Source of the DNA: Pedobacter sp.
GTDB lineage: Bacteria > Bacteroidota > Bacteroidia > Sphingobacteriales > Sphingobacteriaceae
Reading direction: 5' to 3'
NCBI GenBank assembly: GCA_030149995.1
Contig: JASLGV010000379.1
Span: 1 to 10,625, forward strand
DNA: 10,625 nucleotides
Part shown: positions 1 through 7,607 of the stretch, piece by piece
How positions within the stretch are numbered: the first letter of the stretch is position 1
Layout of the letters: every line of letters begins with the position of its first letter
Notes under the pieces: model-generated
What the model was told of the DNA's origin: nothing
Database searches by the model: none
What the model saw: only the letters and a program-made list of their open reading frames with translations
Position numbers and translations under genes: made by a program

Positions 1-1557
1 CATTAAGGTCAGCAACAGCAGGCTGTAATAGTGCCTGTTGCGCCAGGGCACAATATCTACTTTATTGTTAAGTACGAGGTAATAAGGTTTTTCCATCGGA
101 TTAATTTTCCCCATTACAAGCATAAGCGCTGCCGTAAGCAAAAAAATAATGGCCAGGCAATGCAGAAAATGAAGTGGCAGTTTTAGCACAAACTGACTTA
201 ATATATAGCAGGTGATGAAAAATACTACGCCCCACTTTGCAGCCAATGGCGGTACACGTCGGGTAAAAAAGCCAATAAAAATGATGGTAAAAATGGGAAT
301 GCTAAAAATCCCGCTGATTTTTTGGACATAAAAATAGAAGCCCTTTTCTGAAAAGATGATAAAGGGTGCCACCACCATTGCAAAAAACGAAATACCAATC
401 TGAAAGAGCTTGCCCGATCTGAGTAAGGCTCTTTCTGATAATACTTTATTTTTCTTACGCTCTATAAATGGTTTATATAAATTCAGCGTAAACAAGGTGC
501 TTGAGCTGTTTAAACCTGCGTTAAAAGTATTAATTGCCGCCCCTAAAAGAACGGAAGCGGTTAAACCGGTAACGATGGGCGGAAGTACATCTTTTGCCAG
601 CCGTGGAAAAACTTCTGCCGTATTATCCAGGCTTGGATAAATATGTACAGCTATTAATCCGGGTATGTTAATGAGCAAAGGGCATAACAATTTTGCAAAA
701 CACGTAAGCGCAATTCCTTTCTGACTGTCTTTAAGACTTTTCGCTGCCAATACCTGTTGTACAATGTATTGTTCCATACCCCAGTAGTACAGGTTAACAA
801 TAATCATCCCGGTAAATAAGGTAGAAAAAGGAACGGCATCGCTGGCCGATCCAATGGAATTAAGGTGTTCCTTTTTACTGGATAACAAGGTGTTAAGTCC
901 GGCAAACAAATCGCCCTTACCTAAATATTTTAGTCCGAAGTAAGGCAAAATGAGCATCAGGATGAGCATGAATAAACTCAGCACGGTATCGGAAATGGTA
1001 ATGGCCTTAAAGCCTCCAACAATTGAATAAAATGCACTGATCAGCCCGATTATCCATACAATAAGCCACAAACTCTGCCAGTAGGAAATATGAAATACAG
1101 TAGAAATATCAAACAGGCTGCTAAAGGCCACTGCACCTCCATACAATACTGTAGGTAGCAGGTTTACGATGTAACTGAATAAGAAAACGATGGAAACCAG
1201 GTTTTTGGTGCCGGTATCATACCGTTTTTCTAAAAAATCAGGAATGGTATTAATGCCCGATTTCAGATAAATAGGTATAAAAAATTCGGATACAAGAATC
1301 ATGGCCAGCACGGATGATATGCCCCAGGCAATAACAGACATGTTGTTGATGTAAACCGACTCGTTTTCTCCGATAAACTGGTTTGCACTAATGTTGCTAA
1401 AAAAAAGAGATGCACCTATCAGTATAAACCCATTTGATCTGTTGGCCAGGAAAAAACCGACCGTTGTAGAGCGTTTGCCTTTTCTTGATTTTAAAAAGGC
1501 CACCAGTGCTGCTAAAACAGTAATAATCAGAAAGCTGAAAAAAGAAATCCTGTTCAT
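1..1557 (-). CDS. YidK-like sodium/solute symporter (SSS family), C-terminus beyond window
   Basis: Translating the minus strand from the ATG at 1557 gives 519 residues with no stop to base 1, so the 3' end is missing. It is a hydrophobic multi-span inner-membrane protein of the SSS (SLC5-like) family. N55-I-S-A-N-Q60-F-I-G matches the vSGLT segment around Q69. The stretches GINTIPDFLEKRYD (about 101-114) and LNSIG (about 232-236) and the segment N255-L-Y-Y-W259 closely resemble E. coli YidK as I remember it, more than they resemble vSGLT. At the position of the vSGLT sodium-site serines (S364/S365) this protein has N343 and T344. YidK is about 571 residues, so roughly 50 are probably missing. 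The start lies 4 bp after the stop of the GntR regulator gene, so the two are almost certainly co-transcribed. The substrate is unknown; a sugar or sugar derivative is the likely class, by analogy with family and neighbours. Confidence 0.9.
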   Translation of the reverse strand, partial: MNRISFFSFLIITVLAALVAFLKSRKGKRSTTVGFFLANRSNGFILIGASLFFSNISANQFIGENESVYINNMSVIAWGISSVLAMILVSEFFIPIYLKSGINTIPDFLEKRYDTGTKNLVSIVFLFSYIVNLLPTVLYGGAVAFSSLFDISTVFHISYWQSLWLIVWIIGLISAFYSIVGGFKAITISDTVLSLFMLILMLILPYFGLKYLGKGDLFAGLNTLLSSKKEHLNSIGSASDAVPFSTLFTGMIIVNLYYWGMEQYIVQQVLAAKSLKDSQKGIALTCFAKLLCPLLINIPGLIAVHIYPSLDNTAEVFPRLAKDVLPPIVTGLTASVLLGAAINTFNAGLNSSSTLFTLNLYKPFIERKKNKVLSERALLRSGKLFQIGISFFAMVVAPFIIFSEKGFYFYVQKISGIFSIPIFTIIFIGFFTRRVPPLAAKWGVVFFITCYILSQFVLKLPLHFLHCLAIIFLLTAALMLVMGKINPMEKPYYLVLNNKVDIVPWRNRHYYSLLLLTLM

Positions 1558-1561
1558 GATC

Positions 1562-2584
1562 TCACAGCGAATTTCTTCTGATGAGCACGTTTTTCATTAC
1601 ATGCCTGACGGGTTTTCTGGAAAGCACAAATTCTGCTGCCATCTGCCCCATTTTAGCGAAATCTATTGAAAAAGTGGTAATGCCATCAAAGATGATTTCC
1701 TTTACGTTATCATCGTTATGTGATAAGATCCCCAGGTCTGTTCCAAGTTTTAAGCCTTTTAGTTTGGTATCTTTAAGCATTTCCCACAGCTCCAGGTTGT
1801 GGATGGTAAAATATACTTTATTGGCACTAATGCTGCCCAGTTCATAACTGTTCTTAATGGTACCGTTAATTTTATAAGTCTTTATAAATTTCTGGAAAGA
1901 GTCGAGTATATCGTTGGGTTCTGCTGATAAGGGTTTAAAGAAAAATACAAACTCATCAAATTCCTGAATACGCGGTGCAAGTTCTACAAATGCGCGGTAA
2001 GAGGATTGTTTAAATTCCTGTACAATATAAGAATGCTCATCACTTAATTCCAGATAACGGTCTACAATCAGCAGTTTGTTAACCGGAAATTGCAAGAGTA
2101 AATCGGCCGATGTTTCCGAATCAATCGGCGCAATTACATACATGCCATATTTTCCTTTTACCGTGTTTACGGTAGATTCGAATACATTGAAATTGTTGTG
2201 ATGAAAGAAAACATCCAGCTGAATGTTTTCGCCAAGTTTATTTCTGAAATTCTGGTAAAATGTTTCCTGGAAAGTATCGAAGGCATACAGCAAAAGGCAA
2301 ACCTTTAAATGCTGGTCTGTATCTTCTGTTGCCACGAAATAACCACGCCGGTTTCTGGATTCCACAATTCCCCGGCTGATGAGTTCTTTATAAGCTTTTA
2401 CGATGGTCTCTCTGGCAAATCCTATCTCTTTAATCATCCGGTTTACAGAAGGCAAAATATCGCCCCTGAACAAAATTTTCTGGTCAAGCGCATTGATAAT
2501 GCCCTGAACCAACTGCTCGTGCTTTGAAAAAGTGGTAACACTTTCCAAGGCTTTTATTTCGTTAAATAACTGTTCTTGCTTCAT
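1562..2584 (-). CDS. GntR-family transcriptional regulator with sugar-binding-like sensor domain
   Basis: This is a 340-residue cytoplasmic DNA-binding regulator. Residues about 20-86 form a GntR winged helix: L44-P-S-V-N-R-M, then ARETIVKAYKEL (about 57-68), then RGIVESRNRRGYFV (about 71-84), which is the classic GntR recognition-helix and wing pattern. Residues about 92-340 resemble the LacI/periplasmic-binding-protein-type effector domain found in many Bacteroidota GntR proteins, ending in the typical tail IRRNSL. It is the first gene of a two-gene unit, 4 bp upstream of the YidK-like symporter. It therefore probably responds to the transported compound or a derivative and controls its own operon. 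No effector can be read from the sequence. E. coli yidK also lies near a GntR gene (yidP), which supports the pairing but does not identify a substrate. Confidence 0.9.
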   Translation of the reverse strand: MKQEQLFNEIKALESVTTFSKHEQLVQGIINALDQKILFRGDILPSVNRMIKEIGFARETIVKAYKELISRGIVESRNRRGYFVATEDTDQHLKVCLLLYAFDTFQETFYQNFRNKLGENIQLDVFFHHNNFNVFESTVNTVKGKYGMYVIAPIDSETSADLLLQFPVNKLLIVDRYLELSDEHSYIVQEFKQSSYRAFVELAPRIQEFDEFVFFFKPLSAEPNDILDSFQKFIKTYKINGTIKNSYELGSISANKVYFTIHNLELWEMLKDTKLKGLKLGTDLGILSHNDDNVKEIIFDGITTFSIDFAKMGQMAAEFVLSRKPVRHVMKNVLIRRNSL

Positions 2585-2732
2585 GCAGAAATGAGATAAT
2601 GCTCTAATGAGAGTGCACGTTAATAATTTTCTCCGGCGCTGAATATATAAAAGTTTTTTTCATTATTAAGCTTTTTGAGTATAGAAAAATTAAGTGGATA
2701 AGTGGCTCCTATCTGTAATTAAGCCATGCCAA

Positions 2733-2775
2733 TCAGAAAAAAACGGCAATCTTCTGGCCGAAAGATTGCCGTTTT
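2733..2775 (-). terminator. Intrinsic terminator of the galT-galK-symporter operon
   Basis: A perfect 14-bp inverted repeat has arms at 2740-2753 (AAAACGGCAATCTT) and 2762-2775 (AAGATTGCCGTTTT) and an 8-nt loop. Read on the minus strand, the stem is followed by a run of seven T (2743-2737, four of them inside the stem). It begins 25 nt after the stop codon of the symporter gene at 2800, the expected place for a rho-independent terminator. It separates the galactose operon from the GntR operon that follows in the same direction. In the plus direction there is no gene to terminate. Confidence 0.9.
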
Positions 2776-2799
2776 GTATACACAATATGTGGGTATTTA

Positions 2800-4473
2800 T
2801 TACCAGTAAATGGTGTATAAGGCAACCAATAATCCAATAATCAATAAAGCACCTGCAGCAAAAGCCGGCGTTGTTTTGAACATCTTTACATCGATATCCA
2901 GGCCTTTACTATCTGTTGCTTTTTTACCTTTTGCCAGGCTAATAATTACCATACCTGCCACACAAAACAGGAAAACAAACCCCATGCGGTCTATAAAAGG
3001 AATTTCATAAACCCCTTTGGCATTTTTAACAGCAAAACCTGCGTTTGCTAAAAAGGAAAGATCGGTCCACATCGGTAAAAACTTAAGCAGAACCGATAAA
3101 CAGAAACCGCCAATGGTGGCAAATAAAGCTGCTGCTGAAGTAGCTCTTTTCCAGAAAAAGCCCAGAATAAACATGGCAAAAATACCCGGCGATACAAAAC
3201 CGGTATACTCCTGAATATACTGGAAACCACCTTTTTTATCAATGCCCAAGTGTGGTGCAATGAGTACGCCCAATATCATAGCCACGATAATGGCTGCTTT
3301 TCCAATTATAACAAGTTGTTTTTCGGAGGCATCTGTTTTGATTACCTTTTTATAAATATCCAGTGTAAAAATGGTTGCAATGCTGTTGGCTTTTCCGGCA
3401 AGGGAAGCCACTACAGCTGCCGTAAGAGCTGCAAAAGAAAGACCTTTTAAACCTGCTGGCAAGAGGTTAAGCAATACCGGGTAAGCACGATCGGGATTTA
3501 CCGATCCATCCTGCATCATTTCGGTGGTAAATGCACCATCTTTATATAAAACGTAGGCTGCAATACCTGGAAGCACCACGATAATGGGCATAAGCAATTT
3601 CAGGAAAGCCGCGAACAGCAATCCACCACGTGCTGTTTTTAAATCTGCACCCAGGGCACGCTGGGTAATGTATTGGTTGCAACCCCAGTAATTCAGGTTT
3701 ACAATCCACATCCCTCCAATCAATACGCTTAAACCAGGTAAATCGATGTAGTTTTCATTATCCGGTTTCAAAATCATGTGGAAATGCTCCGAAGCTTTTT
3801 CGGCCATTAAGTTATATCCGTTCAGAATGCCGTTGGTACCATAATGATCTGATACCAGGTTCAGTGCCAGATAAGTGGTGGCCAAACCTCCCAGGATTAA
3901 AAAAAACACCTGTATTACATCGGTATAGCCAATTACCTTCATCCCGCCCAGGGTAATGATAATGGCAAAAGCAGCGATTACATACATACAAAGCGTAATG
4001 CTGAACCCGGAGATACTGCTAACAGCCAGGGCGCCCAGATATAAAATAGACGTTAAATTGACCACTACATAGAGCAGCAACCAGAAAACAGCCATAATCA
4101 TGGCTACTGTTCCGTTGTACCGCTGGTGGAGGAATTGCGGCATGGTGGCTATCTTATTTTTAAGATATACGGGAATAAAAAATATGGCCACTACAATAAG
4201 CGTTGCAGCTGCCATCCATTCGTAGGTAGCGATGGCAAGTCCCATTTTAAAGCCCGAGCCGCTCATCCCAATAAATTGTTCTGCCGAAATGTTTGAAGCA
4301 ATCAGGGAGGCTCCAATGGCCCACCAGGTTAACGACCCTTCGGCCAGAAAGTAATCTTTAGAGCCCGTAGACAAGGATTTTTTCTTGTTGTAAATGTAAA
4401 ATCCATACGAAGAGACGATCACAAAATAGATCAGAAAAACGATATAATCTTTTATATCAAGTATGTGGTTCAT
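2800..4473 (-). CDS. vSGLT-like sodium/galactose (glucose) symporter
   Basis: The 557-residue inner-membrane protein aligns by eye along its whole length with Vibrio vSGLT (543 residues, 14 helices). The segment WWAIGASLIASNISAEQFIG (50-69) is nearly the same in both. Residues corresponding to vSGLT sugar-site positions are present: Q66 (Q69), E85 (E88), N259 (N260), Y262 (Y263), W263 (W264), K292 (K294) and Q421 (Q428). Two hydroxyl residues differ: A88 stands where vSGLT has S91, and A356 where it has S364, while S357 (S365) is kept. Substrate prediction is galactose, possibly glucose, by Na+-coupled uptake. It is the last gene of the operon, 34 nt after galK, and is followed by a strong terminator. 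Placing the importer with galK and galT makes galactose the most likely physiological substrate. The numbering of vSGLT residues is from memory. Confidence 0.93.
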   Translation of the reverse strand: MNHILDIKDYIVFLIYFVIVSSYGFYIYNKKKSLSTGSKDYFLAEGSLTWWAIGASLIASNISAEQFIGMSGSGFKMGLAIATYEWMAAATLIVVAIFFIPVYLKNKIATMPQFLHQRYNGTVAMIMAVFWLLLYVVVNLTSILYLGALAVSSISGFSITLCMYVIAAFAIIITLGGMKVIGYTDVIQVFFLILGGLATTYLALNLVSDHYGTNGILNGYNLMAEKASEHFHMILKPDNENYIDLPGLSVLIGGMWIVNLNYWGCNQYITQRALGADLKTARGGLLFAAFLKLLMPIIVVLPGIAAYVLYKDGAFTTEMMQDGSVNPDRAYPVLLNLLPAGLKGLSFAALTAAVVASLAGKANSIATIFTLDIYKKVIKTDASEKQLVIIGKAAIIVAMILGVLIAPHLGIDKKGGFQYIQEYTGFVSPGIFAMFILGFFWKRATSAAALFATIGGFCLSVLLKFLPMWTDLSFLANAGFAVKNAKGVYEIPFIDRMGFVFLFCVAGMVIISLAKGKKATDSKGLDIDVKMFKTTPAFAAGALLIIGLLVALYTIYW

Positions 4474-4507
4474 AACAGGTTAATTAATATTTGGTTTGTG
4501 TTGTTTT

Positions 4508-5656
4508 TTATACAATCAGTCGGGTTCCGTCAGAACTTTCAACTGTATATTGATCGAGTTTCACCCCGAATTTTTCAAAAAAATCGTGACTCAGGCGTGC
4601 TGTTATCTCCTCAATATGGGTTTCTTTTATAAGATTGATGGTACAACCACCGAATCCCCCACCCATCATCCTGGCACCTAACACTTCGGGCATCTGTTTT
4701 ACCTGGTCAACCAGGAAATCCAGTTCTGCGCAACTCACATTATAATCTTTACTAAGTCCCTCGTGTGTGGTGTACAACAATTTACCTATTTCTGTCAGAT
4801 GGTCTTGTTGTAAACAGGCTGCCACCTGTCTTACCCGTTCAATTTCCTCTACCACGTATCTGCATTTACGGTATACATCTTCGCTTTTAGGCTTCACGTA
4901 TTTATCAAGTTGTGCAACTGTTACATCGCGTAAGCTCTCTACCGCACTAAATTCATTTACCCAGGCAACTCCTTGCTCGCACTGCGCACGTCGTTCATTG
5001 TAAGCCGATGAGGCAAGCGAGTGTTTTACATTGGTATTGAACAAGACCAGCTTATACCCTTTTAAATCAAGCGGAATATACTCATAATCAAGCGTTTTAC
5101 AATCCAGTTTAACTAAAAATCCTTCGCGACCAAAAACAGAGGCAAACTGATCCATAATGCCACATTGTACACCAGAAAATACATGTTCGGCCTTTTGAGC
5201 AAGTTTAACGAGCGTAAGTTGATCTACCTGCAGCGAAAAAAGCTCATTCAAAGCAAAGGCAGTGGCACATTCTACCGCTGCAGAAGAAGACAAGCCGGCA
5301 CCAAGCGGAATATCGCCATCTACAACCAGGTTAAATCCTTGCAGTTTAAAACCTTGCTTTTGAAACTGGTCTGCTACGCCCAGTATATAATTGGGCCAGC
5401 TCTTATCTGAAGGTTTCAGCTGATCGAGCGGGATGGTATATTGTTCATCATACCACTCAGAATATAAATGAACCTCCTGATCTGCACGTTTGGAAACAGC
5501 CACATAAATATTCTTATTTATAGCCGCAGGCATTACAAAGCCATCGTTGTAATCGGTATGTTCTCCAATCAGATTGATGCGTCCCGGCGAACGGACAAGT
5601 AAAGGTTCTGAATGGTATAAATCCTTAAACTTACCTATAATGTTGTTGATAGTCAT
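4508..5656 (-). CDS. galK: Galactokinase
   Basis: GalK (EC 2.7.1.6) phosphorylates alpha-D-galactose with ATP to galactose-1-phosphate in the cytoplasm, the first committed Leloir step. The protein has 382 residues, the same length as E. coli GalK. All three GHMP-kinase motifs are intact. Motif 1 is S23-PGRINLIGEHTDYN-D38, including R26 and the sugar-contacting E32, H33 and D35. Motif 2 is the phosphate-binding loop LGAGLSSSAA (118-127). Motif 3 is GARMMGGGFGGC (327-338). The catalytic base is D169 in CGIMDQF. The gene follows galT after 15 nt and precedes the symporter by 34 nt, so it is the middle gene of the operon. I see no internal promoter or terminator. Function is secure from sequence. 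Confidence 0.97.
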   Translation of the reverse strand: MTINNIIGKFKDLYHSEPLLVRSPGRINLIGEHTDYNDGFVMPAAINKNIYVAVSKRADQEVHLYSEWYDEQYTIPLDQLKPSDKSWPNYILGVADQFQKQGFKLQGFNLVVDGDIPLGAGLSSSAAVECATAFALNELFSLQVDQLTLVKLAQKAEHVFSGVQCGIMDQFASVFGREGFLVKLDCKTLDYEYIPLDLKGYKLVLFNTNVKHSLASSAYNERRAQCEQGVAWVNEFSAVESLRDVTVAQLDKYVKPKSEDVYRKCRYVVEEIERVRQVAACLQQDHLTEIGKLLYTTHEGLSKDYNVSCAELDFLVDQVKQMPEVLGARMMGGGFGGCTINLIKETHIEEITARLSHDFFEKFGVKLDQYTVESSDGTRLIV

Positions 5657-5671
5657 TACTGTTTATTTTAA

Positions 5672-6724
5672 CTACGATTTAAGTTTATAATGTTCTGTAG
5701 GCATGGCGCGCAATCGCGATGCAGCATGCTCGGGGGTAATGTCGCGTTGAGGGTTGGCCAGCATCTCATAACCCACCATAAATTTCTTAACGGAAGCCGA
5801 TCTTAAAAGCGGCGGATAGAAATGCATGTGCCAGTGCCATTCGGGAAATGCCCCCGAATTAACCGGCGCCTGATGCATACCTGCTGAGTAAGGGAAGGAA
5901 GTTTCAAAAAGATTGTCGTATTTAACCGTAAGCACTTGAATGGCTTCTGCCAACGCAGCCTTTTCTTCTTCGGTAAAATGAATTACACTGTTTACATGTC
6001 GTTTGCTGATGATGATCGTTTCAAACGGCCAGGTAGCCCAAAATGGTACCAAAACTGCAAAATGTTTATTTTGAAATACGATGCGTTCTTCTTGTTCAAG
6101 CTCCAGGTCAAGGTAATTAGACAACAAGCTTCTCCGGTTTAGGGAAAAATATTTTTTAAAGTTTTTACTCTCTTTTTCTACCTCAACCGGAATGCTGCTT
6201 TGCGCCCAGATCTGTCCGTGCGGATGTGGATTGCTACAACCCATTATCGCACCTTTGTTTTCAAAAATCTGAATGTATTTAACCCATTCTACATCTGCCA
6301 GCTGCTTAAACTCCTGCTGCCACACATTTACCACATCGCCAATTTCTGCAACCGACATTTCAGGTAGCGTTAAATTGTGTTTAGGCGTAAAACTGATTAC
6401 CTTACAAATACCACGTTCATGACTGGCTACAATCAGGTCATTTTTATTGATGTTACCCGCTGGTGTATCGTTTTGCAGGGCTGCATAATCATTATCAAAA
6501 ACAAAACTTCCTGTATAACCGGGGTTCTGATCTCCTTCTGCCCTTGCATTGCCCGGGCATAAATAACATTGCGGGTCATATTCAGGGCGCTGATCGGCTG
6601 CCTGTTCTTCGAGTTTCCCCTGCCAGGGTCTCTTGGTTCTGTGCGGCGATACGAGTACCCACTCGCCGGTAAGGATATTTAATCGTTTATGAGGATATGT
6701 TTCGAGTGAAATGTTTTCTTGCAT
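5672..6724 (-). CDS. galT: Galactose-1-phosphate uridylyltransferase
   Basis: GalT (EC 2.7.7.12) exchanges galactose-1-phosphate with UDP-glucose to give glucose-1-phosphate and UDP-galactose. The 350-residue protein matches the class I (E. coli-type) enzyme of the HIT superfamily. The active site SNPHPHGQIWA is complete, with H169 as the nucleophile carrying the uridylyl group and Q171 beside it. The zinc ligands C53, C56, H116 and H167 are present. The C-terminal HWHMHFYPPLLR (about 298-309) corresponds to the E. coli HWHAHFYPP metal-site segment. It is the first gene of the operon, and its start is 159 bp from the divergent Nudix-type regulator. No clear Shine-Dalgarno sequence precedes the ATG, which is normal for Bacteroidota. 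Confidence 0.97.
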   Translation of the reverse strand: MQENISLETYPHKRLNILTGEWVLVSPHRTKRPWQGKLEEQAADQRPEYDPQCYLCPGNARAEGDQNPGYTGSFVFDNDYAALQNDTPAGNINKNDLIVASHERGICKVISFTPKHNLTLPEMSVAEIGDVVNVWQQEFKQLADVEWVKYIQIFENKGAIMGCSNPHPHGQIWAQSSIPVEVEKESKNFKKYFSLNRRSLLSNYLDLELEQEERIVFQNKHFAVLVPFWATWPFETIIISKRHVNSVIHFTEEEKAALAEAIQVLTVKYDNLFETSFPYSAGMHQAPVNSGAFPEWHWHMHFYPPLLRSASVKKFMVGYEMLANPQRDITPEHAASRLRAMPTEHYKLKS

Positions 6725-6781
6725 CTGGTTAAAAGTTAATATGGTTATGCTGCATTCTTAAGGCAAATAAAAATGCATGTG

Positions 6782-6812
6782 CTAAAGTAGAAATAAATAA
6801 TTAAAAGTCAAA
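6782..6812 (-). promoter_or_regulatory. Candidate galT operon promoter (-33 TTTG, -7 TACTTTAG)
   Basis: On the minus strand, TTTG at 6812-6809 is followed after 19 nt by TACTTTAG at 6789-6782. This matches the Bacteroidota TTTG / TAnnTTTG promoter pattern with one mismatch in the -7 element and correct spacing. The -33 element lies in the centre of the 41-nt palindrome, so a protein bound there would cover the promoter. The predicted transcript would begin about 50 nt before galT. A second, poorer -7 candidate, TTTATTTG, lies at 6771-6764. Confidence 0.5.
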
Positions 6813-6832
6813 TTGACTTTTAATTATTTATT
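6792..6832. promoter_or_regulatory. 41-nt perfect palindrome, probable operator of the Nudix-type regulator
   Basis: Bases 6792-6811 (AATAAATAATTAAAAGTCAA) are exactly complementary to 6813-6832, with one central base (A6812): 20 of 20 positions pair. The most informative part is GTCAA-A-TTGAC at 6807-6817; the outer parts are A/T only. It lies between the divergent galT operon and the regulator gene and overlaps the probable galT -33 element. A palindrome fits a dimeric winged-helix protein, and the adjacent regulator is the natural candidate. A cruciform or a terminator role is less likely, because there is no GC-rich stem and it lies upstream of both genes. Confidence 0.82.
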
Positions 6833-6842
6833 AATTTTAACC

Positions 6843-6850
6843 TAAATTTG
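6843..6850 (+). promoter_or_regulatory. -7 promoter element (TAAATTTG) for the Nudix-type regulator gene
   Basis: TAAATTTG matches the Bacteroidota TAnnTTTG -7 consensus exactly and lies 33 nt before the ATG at 6884, giving a predicted leader of about 25-30 nt. A good -33 TTTG at the usual 19-21 nt spacing is not seen; the TTG in the palindrome is 27 nt away. The element begins 10 bp after the palindrome ends, so autoregulation is plausible. Confidence 0.6.
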
Positions 6851-6883
6851 AGCCGTAAACAACATACCTCAACCCATTAAACC

Positions 6884-7585
6884 ATGATCGCTTACAAAAA
6901 TGAACCTCACTACCTGGTTGCAGTAGACTGCATAATTTTTGGCTTTGACGGCGAAAATCTAAAGATTTTACTGGTAAAACGAGGATTGGAACCTGAACTT
7001 GGTAAATGGAGTTTAATGGGTGGTTTTGTCAGTGCAGAAGAAAGTTTAACATCGGCAGCAAACCGGGTACTCAAAAAAACCACCGGTTTGGAAGATATGT
7101 ATCTGGAACAGCTCCAAGCTTACGGGGAACCTTTCAGGGATCCGATTGAACGTACCTTCTCCATTGCTTATTTTGCACTGATCGACCTGAAAAAATACAA
7201 ACACCAGATCAACAACGATCATCATGCAGAGTGGTTTCTGGTTGATGAAATGCCAAAACTGATCTTCGATCACGATGAAATGGTGGCAGATGCCCGTAAA
7301 AGGTTAAAATATAAAGCGGCACAACACCCCATTCTTTTTGAAATGCTGCCTAAGAAATTTACCATGGCACAGATACATGCTTTGTTCGAAGTGGTGAACA
7401 ATGTAAAGATGGATCCGGCAAACTTTGCACGTAAACTAACCTCAACCGGCCTTTTAATAAAACTCGACGAAAAAGATAAAACTTCTTCAAAAAAGGGCGC
7501 TTTTTACTTTAAGCTGAATAAAAAGAAATACCTGAACAATTTTAATACCTTTTTAAACCTTTTACCTGGCGGTCATGCAGAATAA
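6884..7585 (+). CDS. Nudix-fold sugar-responsive transcriptional regulator (NrtR/AraR type), probable gal regulator
   Basis: The 233-residue protein has an N-terminal Nudix-like domain (about 8-145) and a C-terminal winged-helix-like region (about 155-225), the layout of the NrtR family. The Nudix box is degenerate. G47, E53, R61, G68 and L69 fit Gx5Ex7REUxEExGU, but the REUxEE core reads R61-V-L-K-K-T66, so three metal-binding or catalytic glutamates are replaced by V62, K65 and T66. Hydrolase activity is therefore unlikely. AraR of Bacteroides thetaiotaomicron is a characterised member of this family that lost catalysis and senses a sugar (L-arabinose). Here the gene is divergent from galT-galK-symporter with a perfect palindrome between, so I infer that it controls galactose use. 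The ligand could be galactose or an intermediate. Automatic annotation would probably call it a NUDIX hydrolase, which would mislead. Confidence 0.88.
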   Translation: MIAYKNEPHYLVAVDCIIFGFDGENLKILLVKRGLEPELGKWSLMGGFVSAEESLTSAANRVLKKTTGLEDMYLEQLQAYGEPFRDPIERTFSIAYFALIDLKKYKHQINNDHHAEWFLVDEMPKLIFDHDEMVADARKRLKYKAAQHPILFEMLPKKFTMAQIHALFEVVNNVKMDPANFARKLTSTGLLIKLDEKDKTSSKKGAFYFKLNKKKYLNNFNTFLNLLPGGHAE

Positions 7586-7607
7586 GTGGTAAAACAATTG
7601 CCTGAGA

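Noticed and set aside
1581..1847. Plus-strand open frames opposite the symporter, GntR, galK and galT genes
   Set aside because: They lie antisense to strongly supported genes and their translations look like shadow sequence with no family resemblance.
7560..7594. Inverted repeat TTTTACC/GGTAAAA around the regulator's stop codon as a terminator
   Set aside because: It is only a 7-bp, A/T-rich stem with a 21-nt loop and no following T-run, which is too weak to call.
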